This document shows, piece by piece, positions 9,173 through 19,467 of a DNA stretch of 28,839 nt. Below the pieces are notes generated by a model that saw only the letters and a list, made by a program, of their open reading frames with translations, had not been told where the DNA came from and did no database searches. The stretch lies in assembly GCA_000969725.1 (NCBI GenBank), contig JXSR01S011599.1; one strand, written 5' to 3'. Within the stretch, counting starts at the first letter, position 1. Each line of letters opens with the position of its first letter. The translations under genes and the position numbers were made by a program. This DNA is from Ophiothrix spiculata (lineage: Eukaryota; Echinodermata; Ophiuroidea; Amphilepidida; Ophiotrichidae).

Positions 9173-12100
9173 CACCCTACTCTCTAAAATATATACTGTG
9201 GCAACAAAAGACCGTTTGACAAATTAAATTTACAAGTAAGATAATTAATTATATTGGTATGTCTATGTAAATGTTGATCGCATAATTATATATTGGCATA
9301 ATATGTAAATGTTGATCGCATACTCATGCATATACTACATTTTGTAGCCACATCGCTGTTTTTAATCACATATCTTTTATTGTTTATTTTCTTTAATTTT
9401 TTTTTGACTTTACCTTTTCATCTTCCTAATTAGTTAAACACAGATTTATTAAGTATTTATATCTTAGATTAGAATTATACTATTATTATATTATTGTGTT
9501 TAATTGCATGCAAGTATAGGGGTGGGGTTTTGCTGAAGGGTCATATGTTTGTTTGTTTTTTCGGAAACCAGTACTTATACCGGCCTAAATCAAGCTATTA
9601 TACTGAGTAATTCTAGTATTACATGACTCAATGTTGGTGATTTTATTAAGATTTTAATGGCTTTTGTGCCGATGTACATAAAATACCAAGCAATCAGTAG
9701 CTATTAGTAACCAAATAAATATGATGATAGACACAAACTATGTGCTTGATGACATCATATCAAGATTCAAAAGTAATTAGCCTTTCTTAGAAAATGAACT
9801 TGGTACAGGTGCATATGAGAGTGTGTTTGTAGCTGGGTTCCTGTACGTAATATATGAGACAGATCAGAATCTGAATAGAACAAACATAACATGGTGCGGA
9901 AAATAAAATTTGCGCATCTTTGTGAAAAATATTGGTATTTGCTAAGTTTTAAAATCATGATAATAGTGTTAGGGTTTGAATTACACCAACATTAATATAG
10001 TGTTCAAAGTCACCAAACTGTGAGGTGTTCAACCTCAAAAACAAAATGAGATTTTTCAATTGCTACATATAGGCCCTATAGTCTGTCCAAGTCCGATAGA
10101 AAACATACGTAGAAAATACTGCAATAAAACTTCTAGAAATGTGTTCCAAACAATAGCTAGCCAATTGATACTTGATAATTGATACTCAAGGTATATCCTA
10201 TAAGCTTAGTTTGTTTGTTTGGTTTATTTGTTTTATTTCGCTTTCGGCTTTTCTGGGGGTGGAAGTCAGTCACTGGAAGTATCCAAATGTATCTCAGTCA
10301 CCTGTTATCATTAAGCTCTATAATTTCTTTTTCTGTATCCTATTATGTAAACTATCCTGAGCATAAACTATTCCAGAGACTTGCTATCGCCCTTACTCAA
10401 TTCCAAGGGAGTTGGCACTGTTTGTAAATTGTGTGGTAGAATCAATTTACTGCTATTTGGTAATCTAAAACCGACATTTAAAATGGAAACGTCAAGATCT
10501 TATTTAAAAATTGGAATTAATAAAATATCGTCTCTGTCTGCAAATTTTTGTTTTTGTTTGTTTTCAATACCAATAATTATTCTAAAAGACTCTGACAGCA
10601 TATATTTAAAAAATATGAGTCATTTACGAAAAGAAATCAAGGTTTCAAAACAAAGCAACTCTATTGTCATATCGTGGTCAGATAGTTAATTTTGAATGAC
10701 CTAAATAATAGGCGGGTGAGTTTATAATTAAACTAGATGCATCTGTTTGTTTGTTTGGAAGCTACTTTGAAAGAGTATTTTGATCGATATATCTTTTCCG
10801 GTTTATTCCGAACAAGGCTCGTTGAAACATTCTTTAATTAAAATAAAATGGTCAAGAAGAAGTGGAAGTAAAAACATTTCAGTAAATCCTCTGTATTTTT
10901 ATACAACATAGAATAAATCTGGTGATTTAATACCATAGATAGCCAATCTTGATAAACAACATTGCTCAGTTAAAGTGACCATAAATGTATCATTGTATAA
11001 ATGATATTGTAGATTTTTGTGAGCTCTATAATGTAGCATTTTGAAATGATCCTTTCAGGCTTTTTTGTCTTGTTTGTTTGGTCGTATATTTCTGTGTACA
11101 TCATTGTCTCCCGCACTGTCTTGTGATCGCAATGTCACAATGTTCGATGATGATATTTTAATACAGTGTTTTATCACACATACCGTACAGTTGCCACCAT
11201 TGAAATTGATGATGACAAAACCAAACCAGGCGAAAGAAAAATCATCGACAAAATAGAAAATATACAAATCTTAACGTGAACCTTAGAAAAGTTTGCAAAG
11301 TTAAAAGAAGGTTACAATATCTAAATTTGTCATGTATGATCTTGTGATCACTGACTATTAAACAGCAATTCAAGTGAAAATATTGCTCAGAAACGCCGTG
11401 ACAAGGTGTCATATAGGCTTGAGCAGCTGCAGGGAAGTTCTTGTAAAGTTGTTTGAGGTTCGCGGAAGGAACTCATGCCAACTGATGCTCTACGTACACA
11501 TGTACTTTATATCGTCTCATATTTGTCAATCATAATTCTTGTCACTTGCGAAAGAATTTGCATTCTATATAAGCCCAATGGCATTAACAACCATTGATAT
11601 TTTTTTTATATTTGGCTTTAAACACTGGAATACATTTTGTACAATTAAAATTACAATATAAAGATGAAAAGTATACTTAACAAAAATATGTTAAAATTTT
11701 ATTTATGATAAAATGTCTTTGCGGTTTGTTTTGTTTTGTTTTTGTTTCTCGGGCATTTTACAAAAACACAATTTATTATTGTAGTTAATTCTATTTTAGA
11801 TAATGCCTATACAACAAACTGTTATTTTTAATGTTGACCTAAACTTGACAAGGTTCGCGTTATTGGATATAATATCCGTTCGACTGCAGTTTAATATGAA
11901 ATATAAGGAGTAGAGGTCTAAGAGAATGATAAAATCCGTACTAAAAAGCGTCCATTGAATGCATATATAGGTAAATTGGACCACAATTCATCATTTGTGA
12001 AATAAATAACTTGGTATGTAACTATTGCTAGATATATGATTCAACCTACCAAATATAGTGAAGATCCAGATCATGTGTAAAAAAAGTCAACAGAATTTTT

Positions 12101-12246
12101 TGATCTTTTGTATAAAACTGTGCTATGACAGTAAGCTCTGTATCAACAAAGATGTAGAGTTTTGATTGTTAAACAACTTCATTTTCATGCATTATTATGA
12201 TTATTGCAATAAAATCACAACGTCTATTTGAATACATGCAAGTGAT
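9173..12246. other. Long AT-rich non-coding stretch
   Basis: No supported gene. A word of about 20 bp (TGTAAATGTTGATCGCATA) occurs at 9266 and again 38 bp later at 9304. T-rich, TTTG-type tracts lie at 10209-10240 and 11725-11750. Open frames at 10172-10427, 10381-10689 and 11055-11267 lie in T-rich or composition-biased sequence without splice context or recognisable motifs. Confidence 0.55.
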
Positions 12247-12265
12247 ATACCAAAATCTTTGGTAT
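12247..12265. repeat. Small perfect hairpin
   Basis: ATACCAAA and TTTGGTAT flank a 3-base loop, giving an 8-bp perfect stem. It lies about 100 bp before the G/C-palindrome element. No function is implied. Confidence 0.6.
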
Positions 12266-12367
12266 GAGGAGCCCTTTCCAAAAACGTTTGTCTCGGATTA
12301 TATCGACCTCCGGTATGCTAATTAACCCTCGTCTACCCTGGCTATTTTTTGTAACACGTCTGCCCAA

Positions 12368-12931
12368 GGGGGGGTTGGGTTGCAACCCCCCTAAATTTTT
12401 AGAACGGAACCCACTATGAACTTGGTTTTGCTATTAATAGATAGGTATAGTCCTCCCCTATCCAATGATACCAAGATCACAAAAATCGGCCGATGCGTTA
12501 CGTAATTATGACGTCATATAGGTCGAAAAACGGAAAAATCTGGATTTTGGCAAAAATGGCCACCAAAATCAAAATGTTGCTATGAAAGTTCTAAATGACC
12601 GATTTTCGTCGGGTTTTTTGCTAATAAAGATGGGAAATGACAATTCTAACATGCCTTGCAAGTTTCAGCTTCATAGCATACATATATTTTTCAAAATGGC
12701 GACTTAAAATTTTCCGGGGCTTCACCAACCCCCCCCCCCCCTACACCCCAACTTTGACGGCCTACCCTAATCCCACTTTAGGTGGTACCCCCCTAATTGT
12801 TTCATCAAAATGACCGCAAAGGATGTAAAAGAGATTATACAAATGCCTGGGGTCGGTTGCTTTTGCGTTTTTATGCAGCGGGGAAAAAACCTTAGGGGGG
12901 GTTGCAACAACCCCCCCCCCCCCCCCCCCCC
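12368..12931. repeat. Dispersed element bounded by G-run/C-run palindromes
   Basis: The left edge has seven G's, then the perfect palindrome GGGTTGCAACCC (12377-12388) and six C's. The right edge has seven G's, then the perfect hairpin GGGGGGTTG-CAA-CAACCCCCC (12896-12916), running into 21 consecutive C's (12911-12931). A further run of 13 C's lies at 12729-12741. The interior is different in style from its surroundings, with repeated AAAATGGC words and a CRE-like TGACGTCA. It resembles a non-autonomous dispersed repeat rather than unique sequence, but I cannot name the family. The open frame at 12810-13055 arises from the C runs and is rejected. The homopolymers may be mis-sized in the assembly. 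Confidence 0.6.
12509..12516. promoter_or_regulatory. CRE-like palindrome
   Basis: TGACGTCA, inside the 12-base palindrome TATGACGTCATA, is the consensus full CREB/ATF site. It lies in the presumed repeat element, so any regulatory role would come with the repeat. Only a motif match supports this. Confidence 0.25.
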
Positions 12932-13755
12932 TCAGTGTAACTCAAAAACTAACCTAAAATCCTCTCATAGAATCACAGTATGTGTTAAAAACTTTGTCTC
13001 TGCCAAATTTCAGGTCAATATGTGTCGAAATGTTTTTTCTTTTACCAGCGATTAAAAATGTTTATTGTGACCTCTTCATATGACCCTTGTCTAAGGAACT
13101 CAAAGGTTCAAAGAAAGATTAAGTTATCAACTCAAGGTATCAAAATGTTGGCGATCAAATGTGTCCACTGTGACCTTTTCGTCTCAACTTCCCTCTAGGA
13201 ATCAAAGGTCAAAAAAGGTCAACTTTTTGTCAGATTTTGGTGGTATGTCCAAAAATATGATGTTGGTCTTAAACCAACGATTAAAAGTATCAATGATGAC
13301 GTCCTTGTTCGACCTTTTTTGAGTGGTCAAATATCACCTTATCAGGGTCTTAGTTCATTCATACACCTTTATAATGATCAAAATGGCGTCAACATATTCC
13401 TTTTCGCAGACACCTGATAATTTCATATTTCAATTTCCCCAAAATCGAGTTTGTTCAAATTCTAACAGATTGTAGGTTATATTTATTAATGAATCACAAA
13501 TAGTATTGTTTCAATGATTTGTGTTCATTTTGAATGATAATATAATAAACTCGTGCTGTTTCACCTACCAAGAACGGTTGAGCACCACGACTTTGTGATC
13601 TCCCTTTTAGCCCTGTGTTGTCTGTGTTTAATTCCTTCGTATGCGAAAAATTCTTCAAATTGAGCATTCCATTAGGGAAAAAATTGATTTATGTAAGCGA
13701 AAGAAAAATACGACACGTATAATTTTATAATTTACTTCACCATGTCAAGCCTACC
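12932..13755. other. Non-coding stretch rich in AAAGGTCA words
   Basis: No gene is seen. GGTCA or TGACC half-sites occur several times between 13060 and 13330 (for example near 13013, 13068, 13171, 13206, 13216 and 13325). Apart from the pair described separately, the spacing is irregular. The base composition is milder than in the flanks, which may mean an old repeat. Confidence 0.45.
13206..13221 (+). promoter_or_regulatory. DR4-type nuclear-receptor motif
   Basis: Two perfect AGGTCA half-sites are separated by four A's. This is the DR4 arrangement known for thyroid-hormone-type and LXR-type receptors. There is no nearby promoter or exon, so this is a sequence match only. Confidence 0.2.
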
Positions 13756-13850
13756 CAGTTGGCTCAGTGAATCCTCCCTTGCTTCATAAATACATGACTA
13801 ACTAGCACTAGAAATCTTGGTTCGAATACCCCGAGATGCAGTGGAAATTA
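13756..13850 (+). mobile_element. tRNA-derived relic
   Basis: An A-box-like TGGCTCAGTGA at 13760-13770 is followed 59 bp later by a B-box-like GGTTCGAATACC at 13819-13830. The order and distance are those of a tRNA or tRNA-derived SINE head. The segment between is too degenerate to fold into a tRNA and no intact acceptor stem was found, so a SINE remnant is more likely than a functional tRNA gene. It is unrelated in body sequence to the SINE at 8.9 kb. Confidence 0.45.
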
Positions 13851-15780
13851 TAACTCTTTTCATGATTAAAAGACAATTCAGATTTAATAATCATTTGCCC
13901 TGTACAATGTATATTATTTTGACGCATCAAATTTGCTTCTTTAGATCCTGTTAACACGTAGTTAAGGCATTGATTTTTGAATTTTTGAGATTATGAATCA
14001 CATACTTTGCAATGAAATGTGACATTCTTTATGTCAAATATTGCAACATAACCCAATGTTTACTTGTGTTTGGTGTTTAATAATGATAGGCCTCTGTTAA
14101 GCTTATTAAAGGTCGTTGATGACAAATTTAGGTATATTAAGCTTTCAGCCCAAGATAAGCTTACTATCTTAACGAAGGTTATTGTGAAATGCCGGAAATC
14201 CCATTGATTTTACATACTTAGGTTGATATGTTTGTTGGTAACCTGGTAATCGGGTCTACTTATTTCAAATACTGTATTGCAAGAAGATGAAAATGCAGGA
14301 ATGGTTCCACGTGGAAGAACTGCCAGGATAAAATGCTCAAAGTAAAATTTCCTTTTCTAATAAAAGGTTGGAATCTGGTGATATCTGAAATTTTTTGTTT
14401 TGAGCATTTTTTTAAACTAATAAAGTAAACAAAACTATAAAAAGTTTACATTTCTGGAATCTATTTACAGTATATGCAGATATTTGTCCAAATAGGTTAA
14501 ATCATTTAATGCAAACAAACAAACCAAAAAAAGATCAAGAATTGAGAAAAGGTTCCCTAGAAATTTTGAAGGTTTTTACTAAATGATATTTTTCTTGGTT
14601 TATTCAGTACTTTTTGGCAAAATAACTATTGCTTGTTTGTCTTGAAACCGAGTTCTTATATCAAGAATATGATGCTATGAATAAACTCTTTGTTAAATTT
14701 TCTTTCCAAAAATCAATGAGTATAGTTTAATGTTTTTAGTTTTCAAGGTCACGATAAATTTCTTGGCAGTGGTGATACTCCATCTCCCTTAACGCAAAGG
14801 TGAATACATTTGCTTCAAAGATTAGATACAAATCTTTTCTATATTTATTTTTCTGATCAATCGAGAGCAAAACTATTGTAATTTTTCAACGGGTTGAGAG
14901 GAGCACTGCGGAGAAGTTTTAGTACCTTGGACAAGGGCCTTCAAGGACTTCCAATGGTCGATAACTAATATTAAGAATCTTAACACTGCTGTTGCCTCTG
15001 TGTCCACCGAATATTATGTAATGTAGGTACTGTACAATGTACAACCCATTCGAGCCATTGAATAATCGGCCATTGTAGGATTACTGTTTAAAGACACCAT
15101 ATACTAGTATACTTATCTAAAAAAATTAAATAGAACTTAAAATAAAAAGGGGAATTTGGATACTCTTTTAAGATAATTATTTAATGTATTTTCTTTTTCA
15201 GGTACTACATAATTAAAATAAATTCGTGCAAAAATGTCATCAAAAAATAACCACCTTAAAATATATTGGTTAATGCGATCTTGATTCTTAGCTAAAGCCG
15301 AACAAAATTCGAAATTGCAAGCTTCTTCAAAGAATACTACCGATGGAAGTATTCCTTAATGACTATTTGTTAATCGTTTTTCTTGTTTCCTTTGTTTCAA
15401 CAAACAATTTCTCTGGAGATCAAATTATAAAAACTGATTAGAAATGCTTAAACCTAATTGGAAATGCATGTTGTCCTTTCCCTTTATTGACACAAATGGC
15501 GACTTCTCCATCAAAATTATCTATAGTCATCGCATGTGACATCCAGCAAAAATAAGACAGTTCGTAATGGTGTACAAGAAATTACATGTAATTATTTGCG
15601 ACAAATTTCCTATACAGTCAATTAATAGTACAAGTAATGGTCATGTAATTGGTTAGAATAACTTTGGAGATAATGCCTACTAGGGTCATCCTTAGTGTAT
15701 TCCTTAATTTATTTTAATTCAATTTCTGCGGTGAGTAAGTCTGACACATACAACGTTTAGGATACATCAAATAACGTACA
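13851..15780. other. AT-rich non-coding stretch
   Basis: No open frame with coding character, no repeat pair and no RNA gene was recognised over this interval. Confidence 0.55.
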
Positions 15781-15814
15781 GGAGAACCCGCGGCGTCAGC
15801 TCAATTACGCTAGC

Positions 15815-15826
15815 TGCGCATGCGTG
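15815..15826. promoter_or_regulatory. NRF1-like site in a small CpG-rich patch
   Basis: TGCGCATGCGTG differs from the NRF1 consensus palindrome by one base and lies in a 50-bp CpG-containing island (15786-15835) in otherwise CpG-poor DNA. Such sites often mark promoters. No transcription start can be shown and the adjacent EF-hand exon candidate is an internal exon on the minus strand, so a link is speculative. Confidence 0.2.
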
Positions 15827-16037
15827 GGTAGGGTCTACTTGTGATGACACTGTGTTAATGATGAGGACAAGACTTTGAGGACAGGATAGTTAATTCAATC
15901 AATTTGAGTACAGCTAGTCATAGCTATTATACCAACAGATTTTTTTTGCCTGTTTATAAAGAAAAAATCAAGCATTTTGGGTGGACCATGCATTGCTGTA
16001 GAATGGTTCAAGGAATGGCCAATGGAATAGCCTTCAC

Positions 16038-16104
16038 CTGACAGGCTCTCATTGCATCTATCTATCAGCTCATCTGACTTGATGAAGCCATCCACATCTG
16101 CGTC
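16038..16104 (-). CDS. Candidate exon encoding an EF-hand calcium-binding loop
   Basis: On the minus strand, 16104-16069 encodes DADVDGFIKSDE. This fits the 12-residue EF-hand loop at every key position: D1, D3, D5, G6, I8 and E12. It is followed by a helix-like LIDRCNESLS. Directly after comes CTGTCAG|GTGAAG, a near-ideal 5' splice site, at 16038/16037. A possible acceptor, GCAG, ends at 16098. If used, the exon is 60 bp (16038-16097), phase 1 at both ends, with the first loop residues supplied by the previous exon. The intron side would then also read D-A by chance, which is slightly suspicious. In the same frame a TAA lies two codons before the loop, so the alternative is a decayed pseudo-exon. 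EF-hand proteins bind calcium, but the parent protein cannot be named from one loop. Confidence 0.5.
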
Positions 16105-16194
16105 ATTTTATACATTCTCCTCATGAAAAGTCTATTTCCACCGGATTGTTAGCAAATTAATAGAGGCCTTGCATGCTTTTATCGATTGGTACCA

Positions 16195-16258
16195 AACAAA
16201 GGATTTGAACTGATGTCCTTTCCCGTAAATATAGCGTACCGCAGTCCATTCAACAAGA
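16195..16258 (-). mobile_element. tRNA-derived relic, minus strand
   Basis: On the minus strand an A-box-like TTGTTGAATGG (16256-16246) precedes a B-box-like GTTCAAATCC (16210-16201) at normal tRNA spacing. The T-arm pairs poorly and no full cloverleaf could be drawn, so a SINE head or tRNA pseudogene is preferred to an active tRNA gene. Confidence 0.35.
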
Positions 16259-16397
16259 TGTTGTAAATAACCTTCTGATAATAGTGCATTTGTATGGACG
16301 GGACAATCTGAAGTTGGTGGTAATGGTTATATTTCTATTGAATGCATTTGAACAATCCGCCATATTTACGGTATTCTACGTCACATGCAGGGCCTCT

Positions 16398-16828
16398 ATA
16401 TGTGACCGTCCAGCCCAAACCAGCAGTAAATGCCAGCTTTTGTCATTTTCACTTTTTTAATTATTTGCAAAGACCATGCTTTAATGATTAAAATGACACC
16501 TTAATGAACTTCACACGATTTCCAGAAGTCAAGTTATGGTCCGTCAAAGTTTGTCAGGGAGTAAAACATATAACTGAGATACACGCGTTCCAAAGTTTAG
16601 TAAGCCCTATATTTTCTGTTGATTGTCTTAAGAATATACCAATTTATTTCACATTTCCTATCATTTTCTTGAAATGAAACTTTGCTGGTATTTTGTAGTA
16701 ATCACTAGGATTGTGAATCTGTCATAAAATCGATTTTCGCAAATTATGACCTTGACATGTATTTTCACCTGTAGCGCAAAATGAAGTTTCTGACATTTAC
16801 TGCTCATACGGGCTGGAAGGTCACATAT
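16398..16828. mobile_element. Non-autonomous element with about 38-bp terminal inverted repeats
   Basis: The left end, ATATGTGACC then CCAGCCC and GCAGTAAATG, is matched in inverted orientation at the right end (CATTTACTGC, GGGCTGG, GGTCACATAT) with about 80-85% identity. The 431-bp interior has no open frame, as usual for a MITE that relies on a transposase elsewhere. A degraded relative at 23568-23862 shares interior landmarks in the same order, which confirms a mobile family. A target-site duplication could not be assigned. The superfamily is unknown. Confidence 0.7.
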
Positions 16829-17689
16829 GTATAATATACGGTAACCCGCTCATTCGTGTCATTGGTCCATATGAATTTTCCCACAACATGTTATCCAATC
16901 TCATTGTAAGGAAATTTTCTAACCTTCATCATGTATTTGGCACCATGAGTGAGCCATTTTGGTAATTTAATTAATTTGGTAATTAATTTTGTTAAATCTA
17001 TCGTAAAACACAACAATTGTTTTGAGTCATTAAATAAAGCCAATTGTTACTTGAGAGTTTGAAATCTGTAAAAGAACATATTTTGTTTTACGAAAGCAAC
17101 ATATTCAGTGATTCTTGCTTTTAGTAAACTCCGTTGTAAAATCCAGGAGTTTTTGATATGGGGGACCAACTCTAGGCTGCGAATAACGACAATTTAGTAG
17201 AGATTTGCACTGATCACACGATTGTAAGTATTTTGGGAAGGAGGTTTTGTCATAAGGTACCATTTTAATCTATTCTGAATCTGCATCAGCATCCAAAAAC
17301 AGAAGACAAGATGTTTCAATCCGGCAGTATCATCATGATAATTGTATTCTTTCAAATATATTCCAGATCCTACAATAAGTTGTTTAATTGCTCTTTAAAG
17401 GCATTTTAAATTAATTATTATTGATGTCAACGCCTTGTTTTATTATCAAAACTTCCATCAATTTTTCACAATAAATCACAACCGTTTAAGAAAATGTCTA
17501 ATAAATTAACATGATTAACCGAAAGAAGTCACTTATCGAGCAATTTATATAATTAAGTTTGACGATATCCGTTACTATTCACTTGTTATTTTTTGTTATT
17601 TTTCATAAGTTTGGTTACGGTAGTTTACATGGTTGATTCCTAATGTCATTATTAATAGCTTCCTTAATGTTGGTACTTAGTTTGTTCAC
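16829..17689. other. AT-rich non-coding stretch
   Basis: No gene or repeat was recognised beyond a locally repeated TTGGTAATTAATTT-type word at 16965-16990. Confidence 0.55.
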
Positions 17690-18319
17690 AATTGGGGAGA
17701 TATTCAGTGCTAAAAGGGGGTTTCGTCACACCAGGTTCATTTGAAATGTGAAAATCATAAAAGCTTTTGGCTTTTTATGAGCATTTGTGGATTTGTGGCA
17801 AAGAGCAGTTTTTCACATACATTTACAGCAAAATCGGACAGATGCTAAAGAATATGAGATTATTACAACAAATTAGCGGAAATTAGCAATACAAGTTTTG
17901 AATACATGTAAATGTCATAAAATTCCAATTCGTCATATCGAGGGTTAGTGCAACAAGGCAGTATATGTAAGGCAACATTCCGTTGAACAACATGTTTAAG
18001 ACCTACTACACTGTTATACTGTTGGGCAATTTTTTAGCGTTGGTTAAACTATGAACAACCCAATTGCTGGGTAAATAATATTAACAGTTAGGTAATTACC
18101 CAACATTGTACACACCGTTGGTAATTATTTACCCAGAAGTTGGGTTGTTCATAGTTGAACCAACGTTGGGTAAATTATTTGCCCAACATTCTAACAGTGT
18201 AGCGTTTTCAAGATAAATGATCTATTACACATCTGCATAAGATCATTCATCTGGATTGACCCATTAGGTCTTGAAATCTTTTGTTCTCGAGATTGTTGAA
18301 ATGCAGATACGGCCTTCTA
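17690..18319 (+). repeat. Duplicated segment, left copy (with MITE)
   Basis: This segment starts at CACAATTGGGGAGAT and, apart from the MITE inserted at 18009-18199, matches 18467-18907 at roughly 95% identity from end to end. It ends where a second MITE starts at 18320. The duplicate begins exactly at the edge of the 50-N gap. That layout is typical of two alleles placed one after the other by an assembler, although a true tandem duplication is possible. No coding frame is conserved. Confidence 0.85.
18009..18199. mobile_element. Palindromic MITE with TA target duplication
   Basis: The element begins CACTGTTATACTGTTGGGC and ends in the near-perfect reverse complement, GCCCAACATTCTAACAGTG. 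The two halves pair along most of its 191 bp (for example CTATGAACAACCCAA with TTGGGTTGTTCATAG). TA lies on both sides (18007-18008 and 18200-18201). The other copy of the duplicated segment lacks it at the same place (around 18780-18783), which gives an empty site and defines the ends. A TA duplication and a palindromic body point to a Tc1/mariner-type MITE. Confidence 0.9.
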
Positions 18320-18416
18320 CACTGTTATACTGTTGGGCAATTTTTTAGCGTTGGTTAAACTATGAACAACCCAATTGTTGGGTAAATAATATTAACCAAC
18401 TGTTGGTGAAATTTTA
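18320..18416 (+). mobile_element. Second copy of the palindromic MITE, cut by the gap
   Basis: The first 57 bases match those of the MITE at 18009, again preceded by TA (18318-18319). The element is then truncated by the run of N's at 18417. In the right-hand copy of the duplicated segment this position is also empty (CGGCCTTCTTGCTTTC near 18896). Either two insertions occurred on one haplotype or one MITE was placed twice by the assembler. Confidence 0.75.
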
Positions 18417-18466
18417 NNNNNNNNNNNNNNNNNNNNNNNNNNNNNNNNNNNNNNNNNNNNNNNNNN
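18417..18466. other. Assembly gap of 50 N
   Basis: Exactly 50 unknown bases. The round number suggests a placeholder, so the true distance is unknown. A palindromic MITE on its left edge is a plausible cause of the break. Confidence 0.99.
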
Positions 18467-18907
18467 CACAATTGGGGAGATGTTCAGTGCTAAAAGGGGG
18501 TTTCGTCACACCAGGTTCATTTGAAATGTGAAAATCATAAAAGATTTTGGCTTTTTATGAGCATTTGTGGATTTGTGGCAAAGGGCAGTTTTTCACCTAC
18601 ATTTACAGCAAAATTGGACAGATGCTAAAGAATATGAGATTATTACAACAAATTAGCGGAAATTAGCAATACAAGTTTTGAATCAATGTCATAAAATTCC
18701 AATTCGTCATATCGAGGGTTGGGGCAACAAGGCAGTATTGGCAAGGTAACATTCCCTAGAACAAAATGTTTCAAGACCTACTGAGCTTTCAAGATAAATG
18801 ATCTTAATTATTAAACATCTGCATAAGATCAATCCTCTCGACTGACCCATTAGGTCTTGAAATCTTTTGTTCTCGGGGATGTTGAAATGCAGATACGGCC
18901 TTCTTGC
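18467..18907 (+). repeat. Duplicated segment, right copy (no MITE)
   Basis: Matches 17690-18319 without the MITE. Differences are scattered substitutions and a few small indels, the pattern expected for alleles. It starts at the first base after the N gap. The minus-strand open frame at 18707-18913 is not kept in the left copy and is rejected. Confidence 0.85.
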
Positions 18908-19262
18908 TTTCAACCTTCGATTGAATCTATGACATCATCCAAGGCAACTTAGAGGAAATCATAAAGATGAATATTGACTTTGAAATCGAAGTAAATTATA
19001 GTCGATTTTTAATGCCGTGACACTCCTTTGGAGAGGTAGAATAATTTTTGGGAGAAAGATTCTCTAAGCACTGAGCGCTATCGCTGCATGCATTGCATTT
19101 TATCTGAAGAGTGCCCGTAAGCACATGTGGCAGGTTGCAGAGAATGCAAAAAGATGGTCTACGGCAATAGATGCTGGGTCCCCATGGCTACCCTTAATGA
19201 CCAGTGCTTGTGTATGAATTGAATTTATGTAGTGGTTCACTGGATTTGAAAAATGATTGTTA

Positions 19263-19465
19263 CACTCTAACAGAAATTGGGTTAAAAAGGGAACATGGTT
19301 GGCAGGTTGGGTTAAAGTTTGCACAATATTGGTTTATTTTGTACACAATCTTGGGTGAATGGTGAACGTTTTACCTAACATTGTGGCAAATTTTACCCAA
19401 CATTGTGTTAAATTTTACCCAACCTGCCAACCATTTTCCTTTTTTAACCCAGCTTTTTTAGAGTG
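19263..19465. mobile_element. 203-bp MITE with about 50-bp inverted termini and TA duplication
   Basis: The left end, CACTCTAACAGAAATTGGG, and the right end, which reads CACTCTAAAAAAGCTGGG on the minus strand, pair for about 50 bp including GGTTGGCAGGTTGGGT. TA flanks both sides (19261-19262, 19466-19467). Internally, ACCCAACATTGT occurs twice, a word also present in the MITE at 18009, so the two may share a transposase type. There is no open frame of its own; the minus-strand frame at 19100-19324 runs across its left end and is rejected. Confidence 0.88.
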
Positions 19466-19467
19466 TA

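Noticed and set aside
12810-13055. Frame with a polyproline run
   Set aside because: The prolines come from a 21-base C homopolymer inside a repeat.
13756-13850. Functional tRNA gene
   Set aside because: A and B boxes are present but no cloverleaf or acceptor stem can be drawn, so it is called a relic.
19100-19324. Minus-strand 74-codon frame
   Set aside because: It runs across the edge of the 19263 MITE, so it cannot be an ancestral gene.
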